A DNA stretch of 64,000 bases from Actinokineospora iranica (GTDB lineage Bacteria; Actinomycetota; Actinomycetes; Mycobacteriales; Pseudonocardiaceae): assembly GCF_900101685.1 (NCBI RefSeq), contig NZ_FMZZ01000004.1, forward strand, positions 186,001 to 250,000. The letters run 5' to 3'. Made by a program: the position numbers and the translations under genes. Numbering within the stretch: position 1 is the stretch's first letter; each line of letters starts with the position of its first letter. The notes below the pieces were generated by a model. It was not told where the DNA came from. It worked only from the letters and a program-made list of their open reading frames with translations, and searched no databases. This document shows, in pieces, positions 7,343 to 14,805 of the stretch.

Positions 7343-7906
7343 GTGGCAGTGCTGGATACGACACCGTACCTGTGGATCATGGACGAGCGGTACGCATCCG
7401 TCACGGTCGCCGTGGCGGAAGGCGCGACACAGGACGGACTGATCACCGCCTACCGCGGTGCCCCTGACTCGTCCGGGACCATGACATTTTCCGACGCGGC
7501 GGCCACGTGGGAGGACGGCGACCCTTTCTATGTCCAGACGTTCGCGGCGGGCTCGTGCGTCGTCGCCGTTGAGAACAACGGGGTTGCCGGAAATGATCTC
7601 GGCATCGCCAAGGCGGCCGTTGGCGATACCGGCCAGTTCGTCAGCTTCCGATGGAGCGTGACCGGCGGCCACCACCTTCTATCCCTTGTCGGCGGCCAGG
7701 TTGACGGCGACTGTGACGTGTTGGCCTACGTCCACGGCGGCGAACCCAACGGCCCCGTACCCGAGTGGGTCAGCCGGGTCGACTGGACGAAAGACCCGGC
7801 CCGCGCGGCGTACCTGGCCCTGATCTCGGACGTGATGCGCGTACAGGTCACCCCTGAGTGGTTCACCGGCCCACACACCACAACGCCGATCCCGTGGACC
7901 GCGTAG
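7343..7906 (+). CDS. DUF6461-like protein, divergent from the nuclease operon
   Basis: 187 residues and acidic. It follows the same layout as the protein at 6040-6591: 'YLWIMDERYASVTVAVAEG' at the start, 'SCVVAVENNGVAGNDLG' (compare EPNG), 'FVSFRWSVTGGHHLLSLVGG', and 'MRVQVTPEWF' near the end. Overall identity is low, so it is a diverged relative, not a recent copy. The GTG at 7343 is used here; a second GTG at 7349 is possible. If the first DUF6461 protein protects against the nuclease, this one could be a second immunity-type protein for another allele. That is speculation from layout alone. Confidence 0.75.
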   Translation: MAVLDTTPYLWIMDERYASVTVAVAEGATQDGLITAYRGAPDSSGTMTFSDAAATWEDGDPFYVQTFAAGSCVVAVENNGVAGNDLGIAKAAVGDTGQFVSFRWSVTGGHHLLSLVGGQVDGDCDVLAYVHGGEPNGPVPEWVSRVDWTKDPARAAYLALISDVMRVQVTPEWFTGPHTTTPIPWTA

Positions 7907-7972
7907 TGGCGCTCTGCCCGCTTTGGCGGATTCGTTGGCGGATTCGGTCGCACGATTGCGCCAAGTAACTGT

Positions 7973-8080
7973 CCGTAGTTCGCCCCAGTGCTCGGCTCGC
8001 TCGCCATCGGCCTGCCCCAATGTCAGCAGGCCGATCCCTGATCCACCCCGTGCGCAACCCGCACCTCGTCCTCGGTGCGC
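7973..8080 (-). pseudogene. Decayed fragment of a DUF6461 gene
   Basis: About 108 bases closely match 6410-6517, the 5' part of the DUF6461 gene at 6040-6591 (both minus strand). A one-base deletion (gatcc-ctgatcc) and a one-base insertion (cgtagttcgcc) break the frame. No start or remaining body was found on either side. It is debris of a third copy and indicates duplication and loss within the island. Confidence 0.8.
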
Positions 8081-8160
8081 CTAGGCAGGACCGTCGGGCC
8101 TCGTCTTTCGCCGATCCCGGCAGCGCCGCCCACCTCGGCCACACTGAAAAGATCAGCAAC

Positions 8161-9303
8161 TCAGCAGGTACGGACGATTTCGATTCCGAGCTGATCGACT
8201 ACGAGCTGCATCGGATTACTGAAGGAACGCTTCGCGGGTGGATCGCTAGCCGCGAAGTGCAAACCAAGGAGATCGTAGCTAGCGCCGACCTTACCTCCTG
8301 GCGGCCAGAGCCACACAGCGGAACCAGAATCCCCACCCCCCGTGAAATCTTCCCCGATCCCTGTAATGCCAATTTGCCCAGCGAACACCGCCGCTGCTTG
8401 GTGAATTTTCGACCATACTCGTACGGTCACATTCACATCTGACACCTTCCCTTTTGTCACGCCAGTGCTACGCCCCGACTTCCCAACCTCCTCACCGAGA
8501 GAGTTATTCCAGTCCTGTACGATACTGCTCCCAAACTCTTGGCGCCCATCCTGATGATCCTTGTCAGTACAAAGGAATGCGCAACTGGCCGGAATGACTA
8601 GCTCGGCAATGGCGCAGTCAACACTATTTTTCGCCCCCGAGAAGTCGATAGGGGCCGACGAGTGGTACTTTGCGGCCCAGTCATTGGGCATCTTCCCCTT
8701 GTCGTCCACCCCAGGCTGAACAATCGGATCATTCTTTTTGGCTGTATTATCTTTGCCGATCACGTGGTCGCACGTCAGCAGATAATAAACCTTCGGAGTG
8801 CCGCTCCGAATCACGATGCAGCCGAGAGTTCCCACGGCAGCTTGATCAGCACGGCCGATCGAAATACCAGGGAGGACGGGCCTGTACCGCTCCTGGTGCT
8901 TCTCGGCGTACGGGTCCTTCCCCACAGGGGCGGCTGACAGCTTATTCTCACGTTGAATCACCCCCGTAACGGTTATGCGCAGAGGAACGCTGAGGGCGGC
9001 CGTCCGGCCGATGCTGGAAGTGAGAAGCGAGCGGATTTCTTCGTCGGGCACCGGCTCTCTGGTCATGACTTCAAGGATCAAATTGCCCGGCTCTGAAGGG
9101 CGAGAAGGATCCGCCATGCCGACAGCTACCCCCTGTAGCTTTTCCTCTACAGCCCGGACCGACCGCCCCGCCGCACGGGCGCGTACGGCATCCTGGATAA
9201 CCCGACTGAGCGCGTAGTGAGCCTCGATCATCTCCTGCGGTGTCCCGTCAGGGTTATTAGAGGCCAGAGCGTCGAAGTCCAGATCGTCGTTCCCCGAAGA
9301 CAT
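8161..9303 (-). CDS. Trypsin-like serine protease (Nal1-like)
   Basis: 380 residues. The C-terminal 220 form a chymotrypsin-fold protease with a visible triad: His180 in 'LLTCDHVIG', Asp229 in 'NSVDCAIAEL' and Ser326 in 'GGGDSGSAVW'. Residues 1-140 hold a helical region and a ferredoxin-like 'VPLRITVTG' strand region, an arrangement I associate with Nal1-like bacterial proteases. No signal peptide, so it is probably cytosolic. An AGAGAGG ribosome binding site precedes the ATG at 9303. The gene is clearly more A/T-rich and uses codons unlike its neighbours, a sign of transfer. It is divergent from the unknown gene at 9614, which may be its substrate or partner. Confidence 0.82.
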   Translation of the reverse strand: MSSGNDDLDFDALASNNPDGTPQEMIEAHYALSRVIQDAVRARAAGRSVRAVEEKLQGVAVGMADPSRPSEPGNLILEVMTREPVPDEEIRSLLTSSIGRTAALSVPLRITVTGVIQRENKLSAAPVGKDPYAEKHQERYRPVLPGISIGRADQAAVGTLGCIVIRSGTPKVYYLLTCDHVIGKDNTAKKNDPIVQPGVDDKGKMPNDWAAKYHSSAPIDFSGAKNSVDCAIAELVIPASCAFLCTDKDHQDGRQEFGSSIVQDWNNSLGEEVGKSGRSTGVTKGKVSDVNVTVRVWSKIHQAAAVFAGQIGITGIGEDFTGGGDSGSAVWLWPPGGKVGASYDLLGLHFAASDPPAKRSFSNPMQLVVDQLGIEIVRTC

Positions 9304-9613
9304 GTAAGAGACCTCTCTTGATCGTCATTTATCAGTCGTTATGCGATCCTGCACCCGGACGTCGACAGCCCTTCATTTGTTCTACCACTGTCCTCAGGTG
9401 ACCGCGACTCAGGAGGTTCACGCCGTGGCCAAACGGACGTTCCCGTGAAACGTCTGGGTGATTTCTTGTCCCCCATCAGTAGGAAGGGGTCTCAACCCGC
9501 TAAAGGACCACCCGTCTGGTACCGAATATATGATTGGGCGGCATCCGATTGGTGCGCCCCGCGGGAACAACATGCCGACTGTGAGCGCCAGTGAAAACTT
9601 GAGAAGGAGAGCT
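9304..9613. other. Promoter region between the protease and the divergent unknown gene
   Basis: 310 bases, A/T-richer than the surroundings. It should hold both divergent promoters. A short dyad GACGTT-cccgtga-AACGTC lies near 9435-9453. The frame of the downstream gene stays open upstream with ATGs at 9530 and 9572, but the AAGGAG site favours 9614. Confidence 0.5.
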
Positions 9614-10165
9614 ATGCCAACGATAGCTGATGACGCGCTTGAAGGGATTTCAAGTGCCGTATGGACAAGGCTGGCCGTGCTGGCCAACAAGAACAAGTCC
9701 TCAGACCAGGACGACGTCACAGCGGCCCAGATGAAGAAGCTGTACTGTGACAGCATCCAGAATTTCCACAAGAATCCCGACACGACACAGACAGTCCAGG
9801 GGCCAGAACAGATCGACACAACGGCACCTCAGATGGTAATCGGCCCCTACAGCTTGACGGTGGTGGACTCCATCTCAGTCAGCGTCGGCGGGGAATTCAC
9901 CGCTGGGGACGCAACCAGTTGGAGCGCAAACCTCACCGCCAGCCTGATGGTTTCGGGACGCACAGTTTGGACTACGTCCTACAACTTGTCTCCCGAGAAC
10001 TACTACGTCCGGTACACGCCGAACGTGGGCATCGCAAAAGCCGACATCACCGTTGGCTTCTTCGGGCAGAAGCTGTGCTTCACAGCATCCGGAAACGCTT
10101 GCTACTGGTGGTTCGGCTTCCGGTGTACAGACTTCAACTCGATGTTCTATTGCCTCAGGGGCTGA
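9614..10165 (+). CDS. Protein of unknown function, divergent from the trypsin-like protease
   Basis: 183 residues and not recognised. The N-terminal 60 are helical ('SAVWTRLAVLANKNKSSDQD'). The middle is beta-rich, with alternating Ser/Thr-Val strands ('YSLTVVDSISVSVGG', 'WSANLTASLMVSG'). The last 25 hold four cysteines and many aromatics ('NACYWWFGFRCTDF'). No signal peptide. The start at 9614 has a good AAGGAG site six bases upstream. Base composition matches the adjacent protease gene rather than the genome, so the two probably arrived together. It could be a protease substrate, an effector activated by cleavage, or an unrelated passenger. Confidence 0.72.
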   Translation: MPTIADDALEGISSAVWTRLAVLANKNKSSDQDDVTAAQMKKLYCDSIQNFHKNPDTTQTVQGPEQIDTTAPQMVIGPYSLTVVDSISVSVGGEFTAGDATSWSANLTASLMVSGRTVWTTSYNLSPENYYVRYTPNVGIAKADITVGFFGQKLCFTASGNACYWWFGFRCTDFNSMFYCLRG

Positions 10166-10315
10166 GATTCACCGACAGTCCTTCTTCGTGCCTGTTTCCG
10201 AGTTGGCGTAGCTGGAGGACCTTTGGTGCGGAGACGAGGGAACTCCTGGTAGGTCGGACGTTGTCGAAGCGCTGCTCTACCAGGAGTTCCGTTGCTACAG
10301 ATCTTGGAAGACCAA
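10166..10315. other. Right junction of the accessory island
   Basis: Between the unknown gene and the repeated 3' fragment. It carries the 14-bp inverted repeat at 10239-10290 and nothing that reads as a gene. Composition returns to high G/C across this stretch. Confidence 0.5.
10239..10290. repeat. 14-bp inverted repeat at the island's right end
   Basis: Perfect arms GGAACTCCTGGTAG / CTACCAGGAGTTCC with 24 bases between, ending 25 bases before the repeated gene fragment. It may be a terminator for the gene at 9614, or a relic of a mobile-element end. No transposase is present. Confidence 0.65.
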
Positions 10316-10396
10316 CTCGACGTCATCCGCCGCACCGTCGCCGAGACCGAGGAGACCACCCGCCCGACCGTCGGCTGAGCACTGGCCCGGAGACGC
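10316..10396 (+). pseudogene. Right copy of the island-flanking repeat: 3' fragment of the 3728 gene
   Basis: Encodes the last 20 residues plus stop of the membrane protein at 3728-4258 ('LDVIRRTVAETEETTRPTVG') with three synonymous differences, followed by about 18 matching bases past the stop. The body of the gene is missing. It marks the right boundary of the 6-kb insertion. Confidence 0.78.
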
Positions 10397-10469
10397 GGCG
10401 GGGGGCGCCCGAATGCTCAGGCGCCCCCTGAATGCTGCCGCTGGACGGTCGAGGAGCCCGGTGGTGGGG

Positions 10470-10811
10470 TTACCGGCCACCATCGGACTGACCTTGTCCG
10501 CCTCGCCGGGCCACCTCGATGGCGACGACCGCGACGACAAGCTGTCCCGCGACGACCGCCACGCCACCCCAAGCGGGGAAGCCCGACGGAAGCGCGCTGA
10601 GCGTCAGCACAGGACCCAGTGCCGCGCCCACCGCCGCGACGACCACGACGAGTGTTCTCAGGAACCCACCGGTCTGCGCGGCGGGCACTTCCAATGCCAC
10701 CTGCAGGTCGGCTTTCTCGATCGTCACCCGCGCCGCGTGACTGGGTTCCTCTGGGCCCTTCGGTGAATCGTCCTGTCCGTGGCGCTCCGGACTCGGTGCT
10801 GGGGACCCCAT
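10470..10811 (-). CDS. Small two-helix membrane protein
   Basis: 113 residues. A polar N-terminus with 'RVTIEKADLQVALEVPA' is followed by two hydrophobic segments, 'TLVVVVAAVGAALGPVLTL' and 'GGVAVVAGQLVVAVVAIEVA', then a short basic tail. No family recognised. The ATG at 10811 is preceded by a GGGGGG ribosome binding site; the open frame extends further upstream without good start signals. An A/T-rich dyad at 10885-10898 lies about 75 bases upstream and may be part of its promoter or operator. Confidence 0.6.
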   Translation of the reverse strand: MGSPAPSPERHGQDDSPKGPEEPSHAARVTIEKADLQVALEVPAAQTGGFLRTLVVVVAAVGAALGPVLTLSALPSGFPAWGGVAVVAGQLVVAVVAIEVARRGGQGQSDGGR

Positions 10812-10884
10812 GGGAACCCCCCTTTCCACCCGAGACGAGCGGCGCGGCGCGCCACCTATGACCATCTCAGGCCTTCTATATATG

Positions 10885-10898
10885 GATCTACATAGATC
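10885..10898. promoter_or_regulatory. A/T-rich dyad upstream of the small membrane protein gene
   Basis: GATCTA-CA-TAGATC, a 14-bp palindrome inside a TATATAT-rich patch that stands out from the G/C-rich surroundings. Position suits a promoter or operator for the minus-strand gene at 10811. Confidence 0.4.
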
Positions 10899-11093
10899 GA
10901 CCCCCTTTTTTCTGCCGATGAACCTCCTCGCCCCATCCTGCGGCGGGATGAGGTCAGCGTACAACGTCCGTGCCGGATCGCAACCGATTCCCCACACTTT
11001 TCGCACAGAAAAGGCGACAAGCGGCCACGGCTCTGGCATCATGGTTGGGTGCCAGCAGTGCGCACGGCAGAGGAACGGGAGGTGGACCAGAAG

Positions 11094-11363
11094 ATGAGCC
11101 GGGAGACGAGCCAGGAGACGAGCACGGCGTCAGCCACCGAGAAGGCCGCGCGGCCGGGCGCCGTCGAGCGGCTGAACGTGGCCCTGGTCGCCGAGGCCGC
11201 CGACGCGGTGGCGAAGTTGCAGGAGCGCACCGGGCTCAAGAAGGTCGACCTGGTCAACCGGGCGCTGTCGATCTACGAGTTCATCGACGCCGAACTCCGG
11301 GCGGGCAACAAGGTGATAATCCGGGACCCGGACGGGGTCGACCAGATTGTGAAGATTTTTTAG
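11094..11363 (+). CDS. Small ribbon-helix-helix-like protein
   Basis: 89 residues from the ATG at 11094, or up to 104 if a GTG at 11049 is used; GGAGG lies 11 bases before the ATG. After a Ser/Thr/Glu-rich leader, residues 'VERLNVALVAEAADAVAKLQ' and 'TGLKKVDLVNRALSIYEFID' form the strand-helix-helix pattern of CopG/Arc-type proteins, ending in a short 'NKVIIRDPDGVDQIV' hairpin. This could be a DNA-binding regulator or an antitoxin without a visible toxin. It is convergent with the secreted protein at 11425 across a strong hairpin. Confidence 0.68.
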   Translation: MSRETSQETSTASATEKAARPGAVERLNVALVAEAADAVAKLQERTGLKKVDLVNRALSIYEFIDAELRAGNKVIIRDPDGVDQIVKIF

Positions 11364-11379
11364 TCTTTCCCGGAAAAGA

Positions 11380-11411
11380 AAATGCCGGGACGGCACCGCG
11401 TCCCGGCATTT
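11380..11411. terminator. Bidirectional terminator
   Basis: Perfect 13-bp stem AAATGCCGGGACG / CGTCCCGGCATTT with a 6-base loop, between two convergent genes. A-rich and T-rich flanks make it usable from both sides. Confidence 0.85.
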
Positions 11412-11424
11412 CTTCAAGCGATGG

Positions 11425-11706
11425 TCAGCCGTCGCCCTTCACGTCCGCCATGCGGCACGCCTCGTCGACGGTCGCGGCGTCGGGGAGGATGTCGGCGAGC
11501 AGTTTCACGCACTCGTCGTACCGGCCGTCGCCGCCCAGGCCGCAGGCCACGATGATCTGGTCGGTCTGCAGGCCATGGCCGCCGAGGAACCTGATGCACT
11601 GGTCGGGAGTGGCCTGAGCCGGAGCGGCGAAGGCGATCGGGACAACCGTCGCAGCCAGAGCGATCATCGCGGTCGCCGCGGCGCGGCGGGCGAATCGGGA
11701 AATCAT
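11425..11706 (-). CDS. Small secreted protein with four cysteines
   Basis: 93 residues. A signal peptide is clear: basic 'MISRFARRAA', hydrophobic 'ATAMIALAATVVPIAFA' and an 'APAQA' cleavage region. The mature part of about 65 residues has four Cys (in 'DQCIRF', 'VACGLG', 'DECVKL' and 'EACRMA'), probably two disulfides. No family recognised. The ATG at 11706 follows GAGAGGA; a longer open frame upstream is ignored. Function unknown. Confidence 0.78.
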   Translation of the reverse strand: MISRFARRAAATAMIALAATVVPIAFAAPAQATPDQCIRFLGGHGLQTDQIIVACGLGGDGRYDECVKLLADILPDAATVDEACRMADVKGDG

Positions 11707-11852
11707 TGCGGTCCTCTCGAATGTGTTGTGGAACCCGGCCGGGTTCCACGGCCAGCGAGCCAGACCTTGGCAGAGAAAACGACCTACGTCGTTGTTGATC
11801 ATGCTTGTGGGTGACATTCCCTAACCGATCGGGATCGGGTGTCCGCGCTCGC

Positions 11853-13010
11853 TTAAAGCGCCCCGAAGCGGGCCACGGTGAGAAACGGATAGCCCGGCAG
11901 CCCCACGGCGGCCTCACCGCCCGCCACGGGCGGGCCCGCGGTCCACAGCAGGCCGGTCGCGGCGATGTTGGCCCGCAGCGCGTGACCCGACCTGCGCAGC
12001 GCGACCGGGACGACGCGTCCGTCCGGCAGCGTCGCCCGGCCCGTCGCGGCCGCCCGCCGCACCCGGGTCGGCGCGGCGAACTCGGCCGGGACCGGCGTCC
12101 ACGGGCCCGCGGCCAGGAGACGGTCGGCCTTCGCCCAGTAAAGGACGCGCCGGACCCGCCAGGCCAGCAGCGCGACCAGGCCGAGAGTGCCCAGGCCGAC
12201 GAAGACCGCCAGCCACACCTGGTCGGGCCGGATGCCGCGGTTGACCAGGTCGACCACGACGAACCCGGCGAACACCAGCAGCAGCGCGGGCGCGACCAAC
12301 TCGGTGCGAGAACGCCTGCGCGGGGTGGCGATCACCCGGGACAGCACGGCGTCCGCCGCCGCCAACGGCGCGCGGACCGGGGCGGGCTGCTCGACCTCGA
12401 TCTGGTAGCCGGCCGACACGTCCTCGGCCGTCACCCGGGCCTGGCCAAGCGGCAGCGCCAGGCCCGCCGAGCGGATCGCCACCCAGCCGCGCGCGTCCGG
12501 GCCGACGAGCCACACGCGCCCGGTCCTGGCGAGCACCTGCTGCGCGGGCCAGGGCAGTGCGGGGGCGAGCAGGTTTTTCGCGGTACCGTCTTCTTCTCGG
12601 ACGAGCAGTCGGGTGCGCGGGAAGCCGCGGGTCGGGCGGAAAACCGTGACCGCGGCGGGCCGCCAGGCCTGGGCGCGCAGCAATCGGCTCGCCGGGCCGA
12701 TCCAGAAGCCGCTGATCAGCACGGTGAGGATGGTGGCGATGAGGAAGGCCAGCGCCGCGACGGCCAGCGCGGTGACCGCGATCCAGCCCGCCCCGGCCAG
12801 GGCGAGCCAGGCCGCGGGCACGCCGAACAGCAGAACCGCGACCGGCAGGCTCGCCAACGACAGGCGCAGACCGGACATGGCGCGGGCGGTCGCCGGGTCC
12901 TGGATCGCCGGGCGGTCCGTCGGCGGCTCCACGGCGGGCGCCTCCCGTTGGCCGGTCTTGCGCCCACCGGTCTTACGCTGACCGCGCTCGCCCTGGCCGG
13001 TCTCACTCAA
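11853..13010 (-). CDS. Integral membrane protein of unknown function
   Basis: About 385 residues from a TTG at 13010, which has a strong GGAGGAG ribosome binding site seven bases upstream; in-frame sequence before it lacks start signals. A polar basic N-terminus of about 45 residues is followed by two helices ('SLPVAVLLFGVPAAWLALAG', 'TALAVAALAFLIATILTVLI'). A soluble domain follows with 'VWLVGPDARGWVAIRS', then two more helices ('APALLLVFAGFVVVDLV', 'LAVFVGLGTLGLVALLAW') and a C-terminal soluble domain. No family recognised. It is divergent from the iron-box-controlled DUF2470 gene. Confidence 0.72.
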   Translation of the reverse strand: MSETGQGERGQRKTGGRKTGQREAPAVEPPTDRPAIQDPATARAMSGLRLSLASLPVAVLLFGVPAAWLALAGAGWIAVTALAVAALAFLIATILTVLISGFWIGPASRLLRAQAWRPAAVTVFRPTRGFPRTRLLVREEDGTAKNLLAPALPWPAQQVLARTGRVWLVGPDARGWVAIRSAGLALPLGQARVTAEDVSAGYQIEVEQPAPVRAPLAAADAVLSRVIATPRRRSRTELVAPALLLVFAGFVVVDLVNRGIRPDQVWLAVFVGLGTLGLVALLAWRVRRVLYWAKADRLLAAGPWTPVPAEFAAPTRVRRAAATGRATLPDGRVVPVALRRSGHALRANIAATGLLWTAGPPVAGGEAAVGLPGYPFLTVARFGAL

Positions 13011-13113
13011 GGCGGGTCTCCTCCCGTCCGATATCTCCGGCAGCGTAGTGCCCGGAAACGTCCAGGCAGTGGAACGCGCGGGGCATCGGCTTCCCAGCAC
13101 GACCCGCTTCAAG

Positions 13114-13127
13114 TTAGGGTTACCTAA
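13114..13127. promoter_or_regulatory. IdeR/DtxR-type iron box
   Basis: TTAGGGTTACCTAA: the core palindrome TTAGG-N4-CCTAA of the iron-dependent regulator IdeR. It lies four bases before the ribosome binding site of the DUF2470 gene, where a bound repressor would block expression when iron is plentiful. Confidence 0.75.
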
Positions 13128-13142
13128 GTAGGAGGTGTGGCA

Positions 13143-13934
13143 GTGACCAGTGCAGCGGACCCGCCCCGTCCCCCGACGCCGCACCCGGCCGAGCGGGCCA
13201 AGACGATCGCCGCGCTCGGCGGCCGCGCGGCCGTGGTCCCGGCTGGCGGCGACCCGGGCAGAGCCGACCGCGTCTCCCCCCTGCTGCACCACGTCCACGC
13301 CGACGGCTCGGTCAGCGTGCTACTGCCCGCCGACCACGAACTGGTCGCCACGGCATGGCAGGCGCCGCGCGGCGAACTAGCCATGATGGTGGAACTCGCC
13401 GACCCCGCCCCGGTGCCGCTGCGCGAGCCGATCCGCGGCCTGCTGTGGATCACCGGCTGGCTGCGCGCGCTCGCCGACGACGAGGCCCGCGCGCTGGCCG
13501 TCGACGTCGCCGAGACCCGCCCCGACCCCCGGCTGCTCGACCTCGGCCACGGCGCGGCCCTGCTCCGGCTCGTGCCCGCGTCGCTGGTGCTGGCCGACGC
13601 CGAGGGCACGCACGCGGTCGCCCTGGACGCCTTCGCCACCGCCGAGCCCGACCCGTTCGCCGCGTTCGAGGCGGGCTGGCTGCGGCACCTGGAGGTCTCG
13701 CACACCGACGTCGTCGGGGCCCTCATCCGGCACCTGCCCGACAACCTGCGCGGCGGGCACGTGCGGCCGCTCGGCCTGGACCGGTTCGGCCTGCGGCTGC
13801 GGGTCGAGGCCGCCGACGCCGACCACGACGTGCGGCTGGCGTTCTCCCGGCCGGTGCGCACCGCCGCCGAGCTGAGCGTGGAACTGCGCAGGCTGGTGGG
13901 CTGCCCGTTCCTGGCCGAGCAGCGCACCCGGTAA
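13143..13934 (+). CDS. DUF2470-domain protein, probably iron-regulated
   Basis: 263 residues. The C-terminal 85 match DUF2470 ('HTDVVGALIRHLPDNLRGG' with later 'FGLRLRVEA' and 'VRLAFSRPV'), a domain found in heme-oxygenase-like HugZ proteins and split-barrel proteins. The N-terminal part resembles a pyridoxamine-oxidase-like split barrel ('SVLLPADHELV', 'ELAMMVELADPAPVPL'). The start is GTG 13143, seven bases after GGAGG; GTG 13137 is too close. The iron box at 13114-13127 suggests expression under iron limitation, so a heme- or siderophore-related role fits. Direct evidence for substrate binding is absent. Confidence 0.82.
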   Translation: MTSAADPPRPPTPHPAERAKTIAALGGRAAVVPAGGDPGRADRVSPLLHHVHADGSVSVLLPADHELVATAWQAPRGELAMMVELADPAPVPLREPIRGLLWITGWLRALADDEARALAVDVAETRPDPRLLDLGHGAALLRLVPASLVLADAEGTHAVALDAFATAEPDPFAAFEAGWLRHLEVSHTDVVGALIRHLPDNLRGGHVRPLGLDRFGLRLRVEAADADHDVRLAFSRPVRTAAELSVELRRLVGCPFLAEQRTR

Positions 13935-13943
13935 CTTGCCGCG

Positions 13944-14750
13944 GTGACCACCCTGCGCGCCTGGCTCGCCCCGCGCCGACCGGGCGGCGACCTGATCGCC
14001 GACCCGCGCGAACGGCGGCTGGTGTGGGCCGAATTGGTGATCGTCTTCGCGGTCACCCTCGGCCTGTCCGGGCTGAGCAGCCTCCTGTCACTGATCGACG
14101 CCCTGCTCGCCCCGGTCGCGCTCGGCGACCAGACGGTGGCGATCAACGTGCCGCAGGCCGACGTCGGCGTGCTCGACCTGCTCAAGCAGCTGCTCGGCGT
14201 GGTGCGGCTGACCGCGTGGGGCGCGCTGGGCGCCTACCTGCTCTACCGCGCCGGGATGCGGTTCGCCGACATCGGCATGGACCTGCGCCGCAAACGCGCC
14301 GACGCGCTCGCCGGGGTCGGCCTGGCCGCGCTGATCGGGTTGCCCGGGCTGGGTTTCTACCTCGTCAGCCACGCCATCGGGATCAACCTCGCGGTCGCGC
14401 CGTCCACTTTGGACGACACCTGGTGGCGGCCGGTCGCGCTGACCCTGCTCGCGGCGGGCAACGCGTGGGCGGAAGAGATGCTGGTCGTCGGGTACCTGAT
14501 CAGCCGGTTGCGGCACCTGGGCTTCGGGGAGAACTCGTCGCTGCTGGTCTCGGCCGTGGTGCGCGGGTCGTACCACCTGTACCAGGGCTTCGGCGGGTTC
14601 ATCGGCAACGTGGTGATGGGCCTGGTGTTCGGCCGGGTGTGGCAGCGCGCGAACCGGCTGTGGCCGCTGGTGCTGGCGCACACGCTGCTCGACTTCGTCG
14701 CCTTCGTCGGCTACTCGCTGCTACGCGGCAAGGTGTCCTGGCTGCCCTGA
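13944..14750 (+). CDS. CPBP-family intramembrane protease-like protein
   Basis: 268 residues, about six or seven membrane helices. The CPBP (Abi/CaaX-processing) motifs are present in order: 'NAWAEEMLVVGYL' with the Glu-Glu pair, 'VVRGSYHLYQG' and 'LVLAHTLLDF' with the His-x3-Asp ending. The Arg usually found in EExxxR is replaced in 'EEMLVVG', so peptidase activity is less certain. The GTG start lies ten bases after the DUF2470 stop, so the two are probably cotranscribed. The family processes prenylated or bacteriocin-type peptides or acts in self-immunity; the substrate here is unknown. Confidence 0.82.
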   Translation: MTTLRAWLAPRRPGGDLIADPRERRLVWAELVIVFAVTLGLSGLSSLLSLIDALLAPVALGDQTVAINVPQADVGVLDLLKQLLGVVRLTAWGALGAYLLYRAGMRFADIGMDLRRKRADALAGVGLAALIGLPGLGFYLVSHAIGINLAVAPSTLDDTWWRPVALTLLAAGNAWAEEMLVVGYLISRLRHLGFGENSSLLVSAVVRGSYHLYQGFGGFIGNVVMGLVFGRVWQRANRLWPLVLAHTLLDFVAFVGYSLLRGKVSWLP

Positions 14751-14805
14751 TTGCGGGCTTTCGCGCGCGCGGGTACTAAGAGGACGCAGGGGGTACTTAG
14801 AGGAT

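Noticed and set aside
9425-9448. Seven-codon GTG frame after a good AGGAGG site upstream of the 9614 gene
   Set aside because: Too short to support as a gene; at best a leader peptide, and no attenuator structure was found.
11049-11093. Longer N-terminus for the ribbon-helix-helix-like protein
   Set aside because: Possible, but the extra 15 residues are not part of the fold and GTG 11049 has no ribosome binding site; kept only as an alternative.
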